This document shows, one piece after another, positions 55,252 to 63,053 of a DNA stretch of 64,000 bases. The stretch is from Pelagerythrobacter marensis (GTDB lineage: Bacteria; Pseudomonadota; Alphaproteobacteria; Sphingomonadales; Sphingomonadaceae). Below the pieces are notes generated by a model, which searched no databases, was not told where the DNA came from, and saw only the letters and a program-made list of their open reading frames with translations. The position numbers and the translations under genes were made by a program. Position 1 is the stretch's first letter. Each line of letters opens with the position of its first letter. The DNA is taken from contig NZ_CP144918.1 of the NCBI RefSeq assembly GCF_036700095.1, positions 249,001-313,000 of the forward strand. The letters are read 5' to 3'.

Positions 55252-55773
55252 ATGTCGGAGATGACCGAACTCGAAGGCACCGTGCTCGGCCTCCTCGCCC
55301 TGAAGCCGAACAGCACGGCTTACGAAATCCGGCGCGAATTCCAGAAATCGGGGACGGCGCACTGGCAAGCCAGCGCTGGCGCGATCTACCCCCTGCTCGA
55401 ACGTCTCGCCCGAAAGGGCCTGCTGACCGCCACGGCGATCGGTCACGACCGGCGCGGCACGAAGCATCTCGAACTCACCGATGCCGGGCTGACGGAGGCA
55501 CATGGCTGGATCGTGGGCGACAAGCCGGGGCTGGCCACGGCCGCCCCCGATCCGATCCGCACGCGGTGCCACTTCCTGGCGCTGCTGACGCCGGCGGAGA
55601 GACGAAGGATTCTCGATCGATGGATTGGGCAGACCGAGCGGGAAATCGCGAAGCTGCAGGACGCGGAACCGTTCGAGGACATGTACGAGCAATGGGCGGT
55701 CGAGGGGGCTGTCGCCCAACTGGCTGCTCGCCGGGACTGGCTCGAAACGCTGTCTGCCAAGTCCGCCCGATAG
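55252..55773 (+). CDS. PadR-family transcriptional regulator
   Basis: 173 residues. Winged helix typical of PadR: EGTVLGLLALKPNSTAYEIR, ASAGAIYPLLERLARKGLLT, RRGTKHLELTDAGLTEAHGW, then a helical dimerisation domain. ATG at 55252 has AAGGGA 8 nt upstream and is preferred over 55225. Likely represses the divergent CPBP-M28 protease operon and itself. Confidence 0.9.
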   Translation: MSEMTELEGTVLGLLALKPNSTAYEIRREFQKSGTAHWQASAGAIYPLLERLARKGLLTATAIGHDRRGTKHLELTDAGLTEAHGWIVGDKPGLATAAPDPIRTRCHFLALLTPAERRRILDRWIGQTEREIAKLQDAEPFEDMYEQWAVEGAVAQLAARRDWLETLSAKSAR

Positions 55774-55798
55774 CGGGGCAGCCGAACACCGTGTCCAG

Positions 55799-57193
55799 CT
55801 ACCCATGTTCCGGCTTCGCAGCCGAGACCGGGCGGCCGCCAGCCACAGGCAGGTGCACGACAGCCCGCAATCCGCCCGCGGCGCCGTTCTCGAGCCGCAG
55901 ACTGCCGCCATGGCTTTCCGCAAGCGCCTTCACGATCGACAGTCCGAGCCCGGCCCCGCCGGAGTGCCGGCCGCGCGATTCCTCCACCCGTTCGAAGGGC
56001 TCGGCGATCCTGCCGAGCCTGTCTTCGGCAATGCCCGGCCCTTCGTCGCTGACACTCAGCTCGATCGCTGGCCCGGCTTCCTCCGCCCTTTCCAGGCGCA
56101 CTTCCGCACGGCGGCCATAACGGATCGCATTGTCGACGAGATTGGCCAGTATTCGGCGATAGGCGAGCCGCCCGCAGGCGCAGGGCAAGTTCCGTTGTTC
56201 GCCCGCAAGCGATACGTCGTCGCCCGCCTCCCGGCGCATGGCGACATAGGCCACCGCCTCTTCCCAGGCGCAGATTTCCTGCTGCGGATCGTCGCCGTGC
56301 GCTTCGGTCCGCGCGAACAGCAGCACATCGTCGAGCAGGAGGCTCATCTCCTCGATATCCGCGATCGCCATGCGCCGCTGATGGTCGTCGGCAATGCGCT
56401 CCGCGCGCAGTCGCAGACGGGTGAGATAAGTGCGCATGTCGTGGGCGATCGCGGCGAGCATGCGGGTACGTTCCGCCACCAGTTCGGCGATCCGCGCTTT
56501 CATCGCATTGAACGCGGTGCCGAGCGCCTGGAGTTCGCGCGCGCCGCCGACCGACACGTCGGCCGCGGCAATGTCCCGGCTCAGGTCTTCGGTCGCCTTT
56601 GCCAGGCGCCCGAGCGGCCGGACCACCTGCCAGTAAAGCACCAGCACGAGCACGGCCAGCACCGCTGCCGCCACCAGCGCGACGATGAGATAGCGCGAAG
56701 CCAGCAGCTGGAGCACGACCGGTGCCCGTTCGATGGCCAGCAATTCGCCCGTCCGCAGCCTGACGACGACCCGCATCGGGCCGCGCGGCGGCGCATCCGG
56801 GCGGACAACGCGGGACAGCCTGCCGACTGCGCGGACCTGTATCTCCACCGGCCGCCCCTCAAGCTCCGCGGCATAGCGAGCATAGCGCTCTTCCAGCTTC
56901 GGGGCGGGTCGCAGCGTGCCGGCGGTGACGGCCAGTTCCGCATCGGAGCCGAACAGCTCGACCGTCGTGGAACCACCGCTGGCCGCCCGCGCGATCAGCG
57001 GGCGCACCTCGGGCGGCGCACGCTCCACCGCCTCGGCAATTTCCCGGGCGTCGGCGGGGTCGACAAGGCGATACATCAGCGGCCTGCCATCGGGCCAGAT
57101 CACCGCCAGGAGGATGGCGATCTGCAGGGCGATCGAACCGAAGAGGAAGATCGCGCCGATGCGGAACGGCAGCGAGCCCGGAAGGCCGCGCAT
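55799..57193 (-). CDS. Sensor histidine kinase (EnvZ type)
   Basis: 464 residues. Two transmembrane helices (about 10-30 and 167-190) flank a periplasmic domain; HAMP follows (VRPLGRLAKATEDLS). The phospho-acceptor box is AIAHDMRTYLTRLRL near residue 250. The kinase domain has N-box LVDNAIRYG, G1 DEGPGI and G2 GAGLGLSIV. The box reads T-Y-L where the family has T-P-L, an unusual change next to the phosphorylated His. Stop-to-start spacing to the response regulator is 2 bp. Confidence 0.92.
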   Translation of the reverse strand: MRGLPGSLPFRIGAIFLFGSIALQIAILLAVIWPDGRPLMYRLVDPADAREIAEAVERAPPEVRPLIARAASGGSTTVELFGSDAELAVTAGTLRPAPKLEERYARYAAELEGRPVEIQVRAVGRLSRVVRPDAPPRGPMRVVVRLRTGELLAIERAPVVLQLLASRYLIVALVAAAVLAVLVLVLYWQVVRPLGRLAKATEDLSRDIAAADVSVGGARELQALGTAFNAMKARIAELVAERTRMLAAIAHDMRTYLTRLRLRAERIADDHQRRMAIADIEEMSLLLDDVLLFARTEAHGDDPQQEICAWEEAVAYVAMRREAGDDVSLAGEQRNLPCACGRLAYRRILANLVDNAIRYGRRAEVRLERAEEAGPAIELSVSDEGPGIAEDRLGRIAEPFERVEESRGRHSGGAGLGLSIVKALAESHGGSLRLENGAAGGLRAVVHLPVAGGRPVSAAKPEHG

Positions 57194-57195
57194 TT

Positions 57196-57939
57196 TCAAG
57201 GCCCTGCGAATTCGACGGGAGGGGCGAACAGATATCCGCCGCCCCTGACCGTGCGGATGATCGCGGGCTTCCGGGGGTCGTCGCCGAGCTTGCGGCGCAG
57301 GCGGCTCAATTGCACATCGATCGTGCGGTCGTAAGGCGCCGCATCGCGTCCCCGCGTCCAGTCGAGCAACTGATCGCGCGTCAGCACCCGCTGAGGATGG
57401 TCGAGCAGGGCAACGAGAAGATCGTACTCGCCCCCGGTCAGTTCGACGGCCTCGCCCTGCGGGTCGAGCAGCTCGCGGGAACCGGCGTCGAGCACCCAGC
57501 CGGCGAAACGATAACGGCGCCCCGTCAAGGGCGAAGGGCGGTGCGCCAGTCTCGTCCGCCGCAGCACCGCCCTCACGCGCGCAACCAGCTCGCGCGGGTT
57601 GAACGGCTTGGGAAGGTAATCGTCCGCCCCCACCTCCAGCCCGAGAATGCGGTCGATGTCGTCGCCCTTGGCCGTAATCATGATCACGGGCAGGCGAACC
57701 GGGGCGGAATGCAGCCGGCGGCAGATCGAGAGCCCGTCCTCCCCCGGAAGCATCAGGTCGAGCAGGACCAGGTCCAGGCGGCGCCGGGCTGCGAGACGAT
57801 CCAGTTCGGACCCGTCGCGGCATATTGCCACCTCGTAGCCTTCACGCGCCAGCAGTTCGGCCATCAGCTGGGCGATCTCCCGGTCATCCTCGACGATCGC
57901 GACGACCGTGCGCCGATCCGAAGGTTCGTTGATCTGCAT
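57196..57939 (-). CDS. OmpR-family response regulator
   Basis: 247 residues. Receiver domain with acidic pocket (AIVEDDREIAQ), phospho-acceptor Asp in LVLLDLMLPGEDG, Thr in MITAKGDDID and Lys in YLPKPFNPREL. C-terminal winged helix: ELTGGEYDLLVALLDHP, LSRLRRKLGDDP, IRTVRGGGYLF. Partner of the kinase encoded next. Two GTTACA words (57969, 57992) lie upstream and may be its own autoregulatory sites. Confidence 0.94.
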   Translation of the reverse strand: MQINEPSDRRTVVAIVEDDREIAQLMAELLAREGYEVAICRDGSELDRLAARRRLDLVLLDLMLPGEDGLSICRRLHSAPVRLPVIMITAKGDDIDRILGLEVGADDYLPKPFNPRELVARVRAVLRRTRLAHRPSPLTGRRYRFAGWVLDAGSRELLDPQGEAVELTGGEYDLLVALLDHPQRVLTRDQLLDWTRGRDAAPYDRTIDVQLSRLRRKLGDDPRKPAIIRTVRGGGYLFAPPVEFAGP

Positions 57940-57968
57940 GGCGCGTGTTTCCCCGATGCGCCGCGAAA

Positions 57969-58003
57969 GTTACAAGCGCGATCTCGCCGTCGTTACACTT
58001 TGT
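57969..58003. promoter_or_regulatory. Paired GTTACA words before the response-regulator gene
   Basis: GTTACAAG (57969) and GTTACACTTTGT (57992) are same-orientation repeats spaced 23 bp, about two helical turns, as OmpR-type regulators prefer. They overlap the 3' end of the TetR gene. The longer word recurs at 51646. Confidence 0.3.
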
Positions 58004-58620
58004 TGCCGAGGGTCGTCCGGCGCCCTTCGCACGGTGTCGCATATCAGCGCGGACAGTTCCGACGTGGCCTCGTCTTGCGAAATTTCGTTTCGAACCGCCG
58101 CGAAGGACAGGGCTTCCGCCGCCCCCAGGATCGAACGCAACGCAGGCAGCGCGATTTCACCGGTGGGGCTGAATCGCGCCAGCGCCGTCCGCACGCGTTC
58201 CATGAAGCCGCTTTCATAGCTCAGGCGAATGGCTTCCAGTTCTGCCGAGCCCGCCAGCGCGGCCGATACTCCGGGGATCTCGCTGCCTTGCGTGACGACA
58301 CACGCGACGTAGGAATCGGCAATGACGGCCGCCTGGCTCTCCAGCTCGGGCGGAGCGGCCGCCAAGGCTTCCGCCATCCGTGCATTCTGCCGATCGTCGT
58401 ACGCGCGATACAGCGCCGCCAGGAGCCCGGTGCGCGATCCGAAGTGGTCGTAGGGGATCGGCTTGGAGACTCCGGCCCGCTGGGCCAGGTAGCCCAGCGT
58501 CAGCGCCTCGTTCCCTTCGCTACGGACGATGTCGCGCGCGACTTCCAGAAGCTGTCGACGGCGCTCTTCACGCGAAAGCCGGCGACCCGACGATGGCACA
58601 TCCCGAATTGACACAATCAA
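57970..58620 (-). CDS. TetR-family transcriptional regulator
   Basis: 216 residues. HTH at about 20-68 (LTLGYLAQRAGVSKPIPYDH, FGSRTGLLAALYRAYDDRQN), then a ligand domain. The start is uncertain: TTG at 58620 or GTG at 58614, with no ATG available. The gene begins right at the operator repeats, so it is autoregulated in all likelihood and also controls the divergent flavoprotein gene. Confidence 0.88.
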   Translation of the reverse strand: MIVSIRDVPSSGRRLSREERRRQLLEVARDIVRSEGNEALTLGYLAQRAGVSKPIPYDHFGSRTGLLAALYRAYDDRQNARMAEALAAAPPELESQAAVIADSYVACVVTQGSEIPGVSAALAGSAELEAIRLSYESGFMERVRTALARFSPTGEIALPALRSILGAAEALSFAAVRNEISQDEATSELSALICDTVRRAPDDPRQQSVTTARSRL

Positions 58621-58654
58621 CCTACTACTAGTAACCTACTACTAGTAAGTTACT
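58619..58654. promoter_or_regulatory. TetR operator with duplicated core
   Basis: The core TACTACTAGTA occurs twice, 14 bp apart (58623 and 58637). The second copy is the centre of a 25-bp palindrome (58630-58654) with outer arms AGTAAC and GTTACT. It lies between the TetR gene and the quinone-oxidoreductase gene and would allow two dimers to bind. Confidence 0.75.
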
Positions 58655-58692
58655 CGTTTCCACTCCCCTCAATGTACAGAAAGGATCTGGCC

Positions 58693-59322
58693 ATGCACGC
58701 GCTGATTGTCGTCTCCCACCCCGATACCCGATCGATGACCTCATCGGTCGCCCGCGCCCTTGCGGATAGCGTGGAAAAGGCGGGTCACACGGTCGAATTC
58801 GCCGATCTGGCGGAGGAGGAATTCGATCCGCGGTTCCGGCAGGCCGATGTCGAGGCCCATTTGCTCAAGTCGCCGCCGCCCCGCGACGTCCGGGCCGAGC
58901 AGGAAAGGCTCGAGCGCGCCGATGCGCTGGTGCTGATCTATCCGGTCTACTGGTGGTCGATGCCCGGCCTCATGAAAGGGTGGATCGATCGGGTGTTTTC
59001 CAATGGCTGGGCCTACGACGACAGCGACCCGTCGCGGATAGTCAAGAAGCTGGGGCACTTGCCGATCCACCTTATCGCCCTTCCCGGCGCGTCGGAGCGA
59101 ACCTATCTCCGGCACGGTTATCTCGACGCGATGAAAACGCAGATCGATCACGGCATCTTCGACTATTGCGGCGCCCCAGTCGTTCGTCACGAACTGCTGT
59201 TCGGGATTGCCGACGACGACGGCACGGACCTCCTCGGCATCGTGCGGAGCATCGGTGCCGGGCTGTTCGATCGCGAGCCTCGCCGGCAGCAGATGACCGC
59301 CCATTCTGCGCGAGCCGGATGA
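58693..59322 (+). CDS. NAD(P)H:quinone oxidoreductase-like flavoprotein (MdaB/KefF/NQO1 family)
   Basis: 209 residues. Flavodoxin-like fold: ALIVVSHPDTRSMTSSVARA binds FMN/FAD phosphate; VLIYPVYWWSMPGLMKGWID is the family hallmark; LIALPGASERTYLRHGY follows. Two-electron reduction of quinones, protective against redox cycling. AAAGGA sits 7 nt before the ATG at 58693. Divergent from, and probably repressed by, the TetR. Confidence 0.9.
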   Translation: MHALIVVSHPDTRSMTSSVARALADSVEKAGHTVEFADLAEEEFDPRFRQADVEAHLLKSPPPRDVRAEQERLERADALVLIYPVYWWSMPGLMKGWIDRVFSNGWAYDDSDPSRIVKKLGHLPIHLIALPGASERTYLRHGYLDAMKTQIDHGIFDYCGAPVVRHELLFGIADDDGTDLLGIVRSIGAGLFDREPRRQQMTAHSARAG

Positions 59323-59356
59323 CAATCGCGATCCGCGGCGGTAAGCCGCGCCGACC

Positions 59357-59770
59357 ATGACGCAGCTGCGCGCCTTGATTCGTCGGCATCGCCATTTGGC
59401 GATCGCGCTGCTCGTGCTCGCGTTCTGCTTCAAGATCGTGGTCCCCGCCGGCATGATGGTCTCGTCGGCGCCCGACAGGCTGCTGACGGTGACGATCTGT
59501 ACCGGCGGCGTCGACCGGATCGAAACGGTCGATATCCTCGTACCCGGCTCTCCCGACCATGGGCCCGCGCATCCCGACGGATCTGCCAAGGCCGAACATT
59601 GCGCCTTCGCCGGTCTCGCCAAGGCTGCATTGGGCGGCGCGGGCCCGATCCTGCTGGCGGCCGCCTTCGCCTTCATCCTCGTGCTCGGCCTTGCGCCGTC
59701 GCGCATCGCGCCGCTGGCGCGCATCCCCTACCTCCGCCCGCCGCTGCGCGCGCCCCCGGCACAAGCCTGA
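59357..59770 (+). CDS. DUF2946-family membrane protein
   Basis: 137 residues. N-terminal helix (LAIALLVLAFCFKIVVPAGM), a short exposed middle segment with His and Cys (DHGPAHPDG, AEHCAFAG) and a C-terminal helix (ILLAAAFAFILVLGLAP). This arrangement fits DUF2946, which is seen beside copper and TonB genes. Precedes the PCuAC gene by 75 bp. Confidence 0.72.
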   Translation: MTQLRALIRRHRHLAIALLVLAFCFKIVVPAGMMVSSAPDRLLTVTICTGGVDRIETVDILVPGSPDHGPAHPDGSAKAEHCAFAGLAKAALGGAGPILLAAAFAFILVLGLAPSRIAPLARIPYLRPPLRAPPAQA

Positions 59771-59845
59771 CGATCTGAACCGATCCTGTTTGGCCGATCC
59801 GGCCGCGTCCACGGGCGCGCGTCCGGGTTGTCGGAGGTATATCCC

Positions 59846-60409
59846 ATGAAGAAATATGTTCGCCGCCTTCGCGGGCGGCAGGGGGCGACCGATTTTGCTC
59901 CCCATCGCATCCGCCGCACAATCGCCGTTTCGCTGTCCGTCGCCATGGCCCTGGCCGCTTGCGACGGGGCACCGGGCGACGCCCCAACGACCGAAACCCG
60001 CACCGCTGCGACCGGCATTGCCGTCGAACAAGCCTGGTCCCGCGAAACCGCGCCCGGGCAGGATGTCGGCGGCGCCTTCCTGACCATTCGCAACACCGGC
60101 GACGAAGCCGACCGCCTCGTCGGCGGCACCACGCCGATCGCCGGAGACGTCCAGATCCATACCGTCGACATGGAAGGCGGCGTGATGCGCATGCGCGAAC
60201 TGGCCGAAGGGCTGGAGATCGCAGCGAAGCGGACGGTGACGCTTGCACCCGGCGGTTATCACATCATGCTGATGGACCTTCGCGAACCGCTTGCCCGCGG
60301 CGCGCACGTTCCGCTGACGCTGGAATTCGAGAAGGCCGGCGCAGTCGCCGTCACGCTGGACGTGCAGCCGATCGGCGCCGAAGGGCCCGGGGAGGCGCAC
60401 CATGACTGA
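59846..60409 (+). CDS. Periplasmic copper chaperone PCuAC family, lipoprotein
   Basis: 187 residues. Long basic N-terminus, then a lipoprotein signal ending in LAAC (Cys39). The Cu(I) site H-M-x(n)-H-x-M is visible: HTVDMEGGVMRM followed by GGYHIMLMDL. Together with SCO (next gene, 8-bp overlap) PCuAC loads copper into cytochrome oxidase CuA. GGAGG 8 nt before the ATG. Confidence 0.9.
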   Translation: MKKYVRRLRGRQGATDFAPHRIRRTIAVSLSVAMALAACDGAPGDAPTTETRTAATGIAVEQAWSRETAPGQDVGGAFLTIRNTGDEADRLVGGTTPIAGDVQIHTVDMEGGVMRMRELAEGLEIAAKRTVTLAPGGYHIMLMDLREPLARGAHVPLTLEFEKAGAVAVTLDVQPIGAEGPGEAHHD

Positions 60410-61004
60410 TCGCCTGAAAACGCTTCGCCTGGTTCTCTGGTTCGCGGTTCTGGTTTCCGCCGGTTTCGCGCTCTACGCCTTTACCAACCGACCCGGCGAT
60501 CCGCCTGTCGCCGACGGCTATGCCGACAGCGTCGGTGGACCGTTCACCCTGACCGCAGCCGACGGTTCGACCGTCACCGAGCGGGACCTGGCCGGCAAAC
60601 CGTTCGCCATCTTCTTCGGCTTCACCCGCTGCCCCGATGTCTGCCCGACGACGCTCGCCCGCCTCGCCCAGCTTCGCAAGCGAATGGGCGAGGATGGCGA
60701 CAGGTTCGAGATCGTGTTCGTCTCGGTCGATCCCGAAAACGACAGCCCGGAGGATATCGGAAACTACGTCGCGCTATTCGACACCCCGATCCTCGGCCTG
60801 ACCGGCGCGCCCGATCAGCTCGCGCAGATCACGGATGCCTATCACGTGTTCTACGAGAAAGTGCCGATCGACGGCGGCGGATACACGATCGACCATTCGG
60901 CCTCGGTGTTCCTGATGAACCGCGAAGGGCGGCTTCAGTCGATCATCGATCATCACGAGGACGCCGAGACTTCGCTCGCCAAGCTCGAGCGGCTCGTCGC
61001 CTGA
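60402..61004 (+). CDS. SCO1/SenC-family copper chaperone
   Basis: 200 residues. A single N-terminal membrane anchor (LVLWFAVLVSAGFALYAF), thioredoxin-like domain with CPDVCP (Cys77, Cys81) and His165 (TIDHSASVFL). Works with PCuAC in copper insertion or thiol reduction. Differs from the lipoprotein SCO at 32080 in being membrane-anchored. Confidence 0.92.
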   Translation: MTDRLKTLRLVLWFAVLVSAGFALYAFTNRPGDPPVADGYADSVGGPFTLTAADGSTVTERDLAGKPFAIFFGFTRCPDVCPTTLARLAQLRKRMGEDGDRFEIVFVSVDPENDSPEDIGNYVALFDTPILGLTGAPDQLAQITDAYHVFYEKVPIDGGGYTIDHSASVFLMNREGRLQSIIDHHEDAETSLAKLERLVA

Positions 61005-61039
61005 CGTCCCTTCGGAACCGTTTCAAAGAAAGCACAGAC

Positions 61040-63040
61040 ATGACCATCTCACGTATCGCCTTCGCGGCGTCGCTTGCGGCCGTCGCCATACCCGCGCATG
61101 CCGAAACCTCTGCCGGGGCAGCCCGCGACGACGGCCGAACCATTATCGTCACCGGCGCGCGCGCAGCCGACGAGGCGGAAGCGCGCGCGGACGCCACCCC
61201 CGGCGGCACCGATGTCGTCACCCACGAAGACTATGCCGACAAGTCGCCCGTGTCGCTGCGCGACGCCCTCGCCTTCTCGCCCGGAGTCTATCTCCAGCCG
61301 CGCTATGGCCAGGAAGTGCGCATCGCGATCCGCGGATCGGGCCTCTCGCGCGGCTATCACATGCGCGGGATCACGCTGTTGCAGGACGGGGTGCCGATCA
61401 ACCTTGCCGACGACAACGGCGATTTCCAGGAACTCGACCCGATCTTCTTCGATCATCTGGAGGTCTATCGCGGCGCCAATGCCCTGCGCTTCGGCTCGGG
61501 CACGCTGGGCGGCGCGATCAACGGGGTGACGCCGACCGGCAAGACCGCCGGCGGAATCTACCTGCGTGCCGACGCCGGCAGTTTCGACACCGTCCGCGGC
61601 CTCGCCTCCGCCGGGGTGGATGCCGGGCCGGGCGATGCCTGGGGCGCGATCGCCTTCGACCGTTCGGACGGCGACCGCGACCACGCCGGGCGCCGCTCGT
61701 TCCGGTTCCACGGCAATGCCGGGATCGAGCTGACCGAGGCGGTCGAAACCCGCTTCTATGCCAGCGTGAACGCGATCGACCAGGACCTGCCCGGCGCGCT
61801 GGACCTGGAAACCGTGCGCGACGCGCCCGAAACCGGCAATTTCGCAGGCGACCAGGCGCGCGACGTCGATTCGATCCGCCTGCAGAACCGCACCCGTTTC
61901 CGCTTCGATCGCGGGCAGCTCGACGCCGGGGTCTTCGTCAACGCCAAGTCGCTCTACCACCCGATCTTCCAGGTGGTGGACCAGGAATCGCTCGACCGCG
62001 GGGTCTATGCCCGGTTCGACTATGCCGCCGGTCGGTTCGAACTGACGCTGGGCGGAGAGGCGCGTTTCGGCGACACCCGGTCGAAGCGTTTCGTCAATAT
62101 CGATGGCGAGCGCGGCGATCTCACTTTCGATGCCGATCAGGATGCGCGCAGCGCCAACATCTACGGCGAAATCCGTTTCCGGCCGGTCGAACCGCTGCAA
62201 CTGATCGCCGGCGGGGTCTATGCCGACGGCTATCGCAGGCAGCACTTGCGCTACAACGCGTTCATGGGCGGCGCGGTCGACGTCACCGGGCGGGCGGACT
62301 ACGATGCCTTCTCGCCCAGGTTCGGGGTCCTGTTCGAACCCGCCCGCGATATCCAGGTCTTCGCCAACTACAGCCGGTCGGTCGAATTTCCCGGCTTTAT
62401 CGAGCTGGCGCAACTCGCGGAGTTCGTGGACCTCGCCCCGCAACGCGCCTGGACGCTGGAGGCGGGGACACGCGGGCGGAGCGGAATCGCCGAATGGGAT
62501 ATCGCCGCCTATCGCGCCGACCTGAAGGGCGAGCTGCTTCAGTTCGATATCGGCCCCGACATTCCGGCGGCGACGTTCAATGCGGGCGAGACACGCCATC
62601 AGGGGATCGAAGCGGCCCTGGCGTTGCACTTCGCGCCCTGGGCGCAGCTCCGGCAGATCTACCAGTACAGCGATTTCCGCTTCGTCGGCGATCCGCAGTA
62701 CGGCGACAATCGCCTGCCGGTGGTGCCCGAGCACCTCTATCGCGCCGAGCTGCGCCTGGGCACCGACGCGCTCCATCTGGCGCCGAGCGTCGAATGGGTA
62801 CCGCGCGGGGCCTGGGCCGACTACTCCAATACCCTGCGCGTGGACGGTTACACTCTTGTCGGCCTGACCGCCGGCGCGACGGTGGCCGAAGGGATCGACC
62901 TGTTCCTCGACGCGCGCAACCTGCTGGGCGAGACCGCGGTGGGCGATATCGGTGCGGCCATCGCCGCAACGCCGGCCTCGGCGATCTTCTACCCGGTCGA
63001 ACGCCGCGCCGTCTTCGGCGGCGTCCGCGCCCGGTTCTGA
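61040..63040 (+). CDS. TonB-dependent receptor, probably for a copper complex
   Basis: 666 residues. Signal peptide 1-21 (ASLAAVAIPAHA), TonB-box-like TIIVTGARA, plug domain (SVSLRDALAFSPG-like segment, RIAIRGSGLSRGYHMRGITL, LEVYRGANALRFGSGTLGG) and a barrel ending RAVFGGVRARF with terminal Phe. No STN domain. No His/Met-rich extension. Copper as cargo is inferred only from the neighbours PCuAC, SCO, DUF2946 and PepSY. Confidence 0.9.
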   Translation: MTISRIAFAASLAAVAIPAHAETSAGAARDDGRTIIVTGARAADEAEARADATPGGTDVVTHEDYADKSPVSLRDALAFSPGVYLQPRYGQEVRIAIRGSGLSRGYHMRGITLLQDGVPINLADDNGDFQELDPIFFDHLEVYRGANALRFGSGTLGGAINGVTPTGKTAGGIYLRADAGSFDTVRGLASAGVDAGPGDAWGAIAFDRSDGDRDHAGRRSFRFHGNAGIELTEAVETRFYASVNAIDQDLPGALDLETVRDAPETGNFAGDQARDVDSIRLQNRTRFRFDRGQLDAGVFVNAKSLYHPIFQVVDQESLDRGVYARFDYAAGRFELTLGGEARFGDTRSKRFVNIDGERGDLTFDADQDARSANIYGEIRFRPVEPLQLIAGGVYADGYRRQHLRYNAFMGGAVDVTGRADYDAFSPRFGVLFEPARDIQVFANYSRSVEFPGFIELAQLAEFVDLAPQRAWTLEAGTRGRSGIAEWDIAAYRADLKGELLQFDIGPDIPAATFNAGETRHQGIEAALALHFAPWAQLRQIYQYSDFRFVGDPQYGDNRLPVVPEHLYRAELRLGTDALHLAPSVEWVPRGAWADYSNTLRVDGYTLVGLTAGATVAEGIDLFLDARNLLGETAVGDIGAAIAATPASAIFYPVERRAVFGGVRARF

Positions 63041-63053
63041 CGGGGAGCGCACA

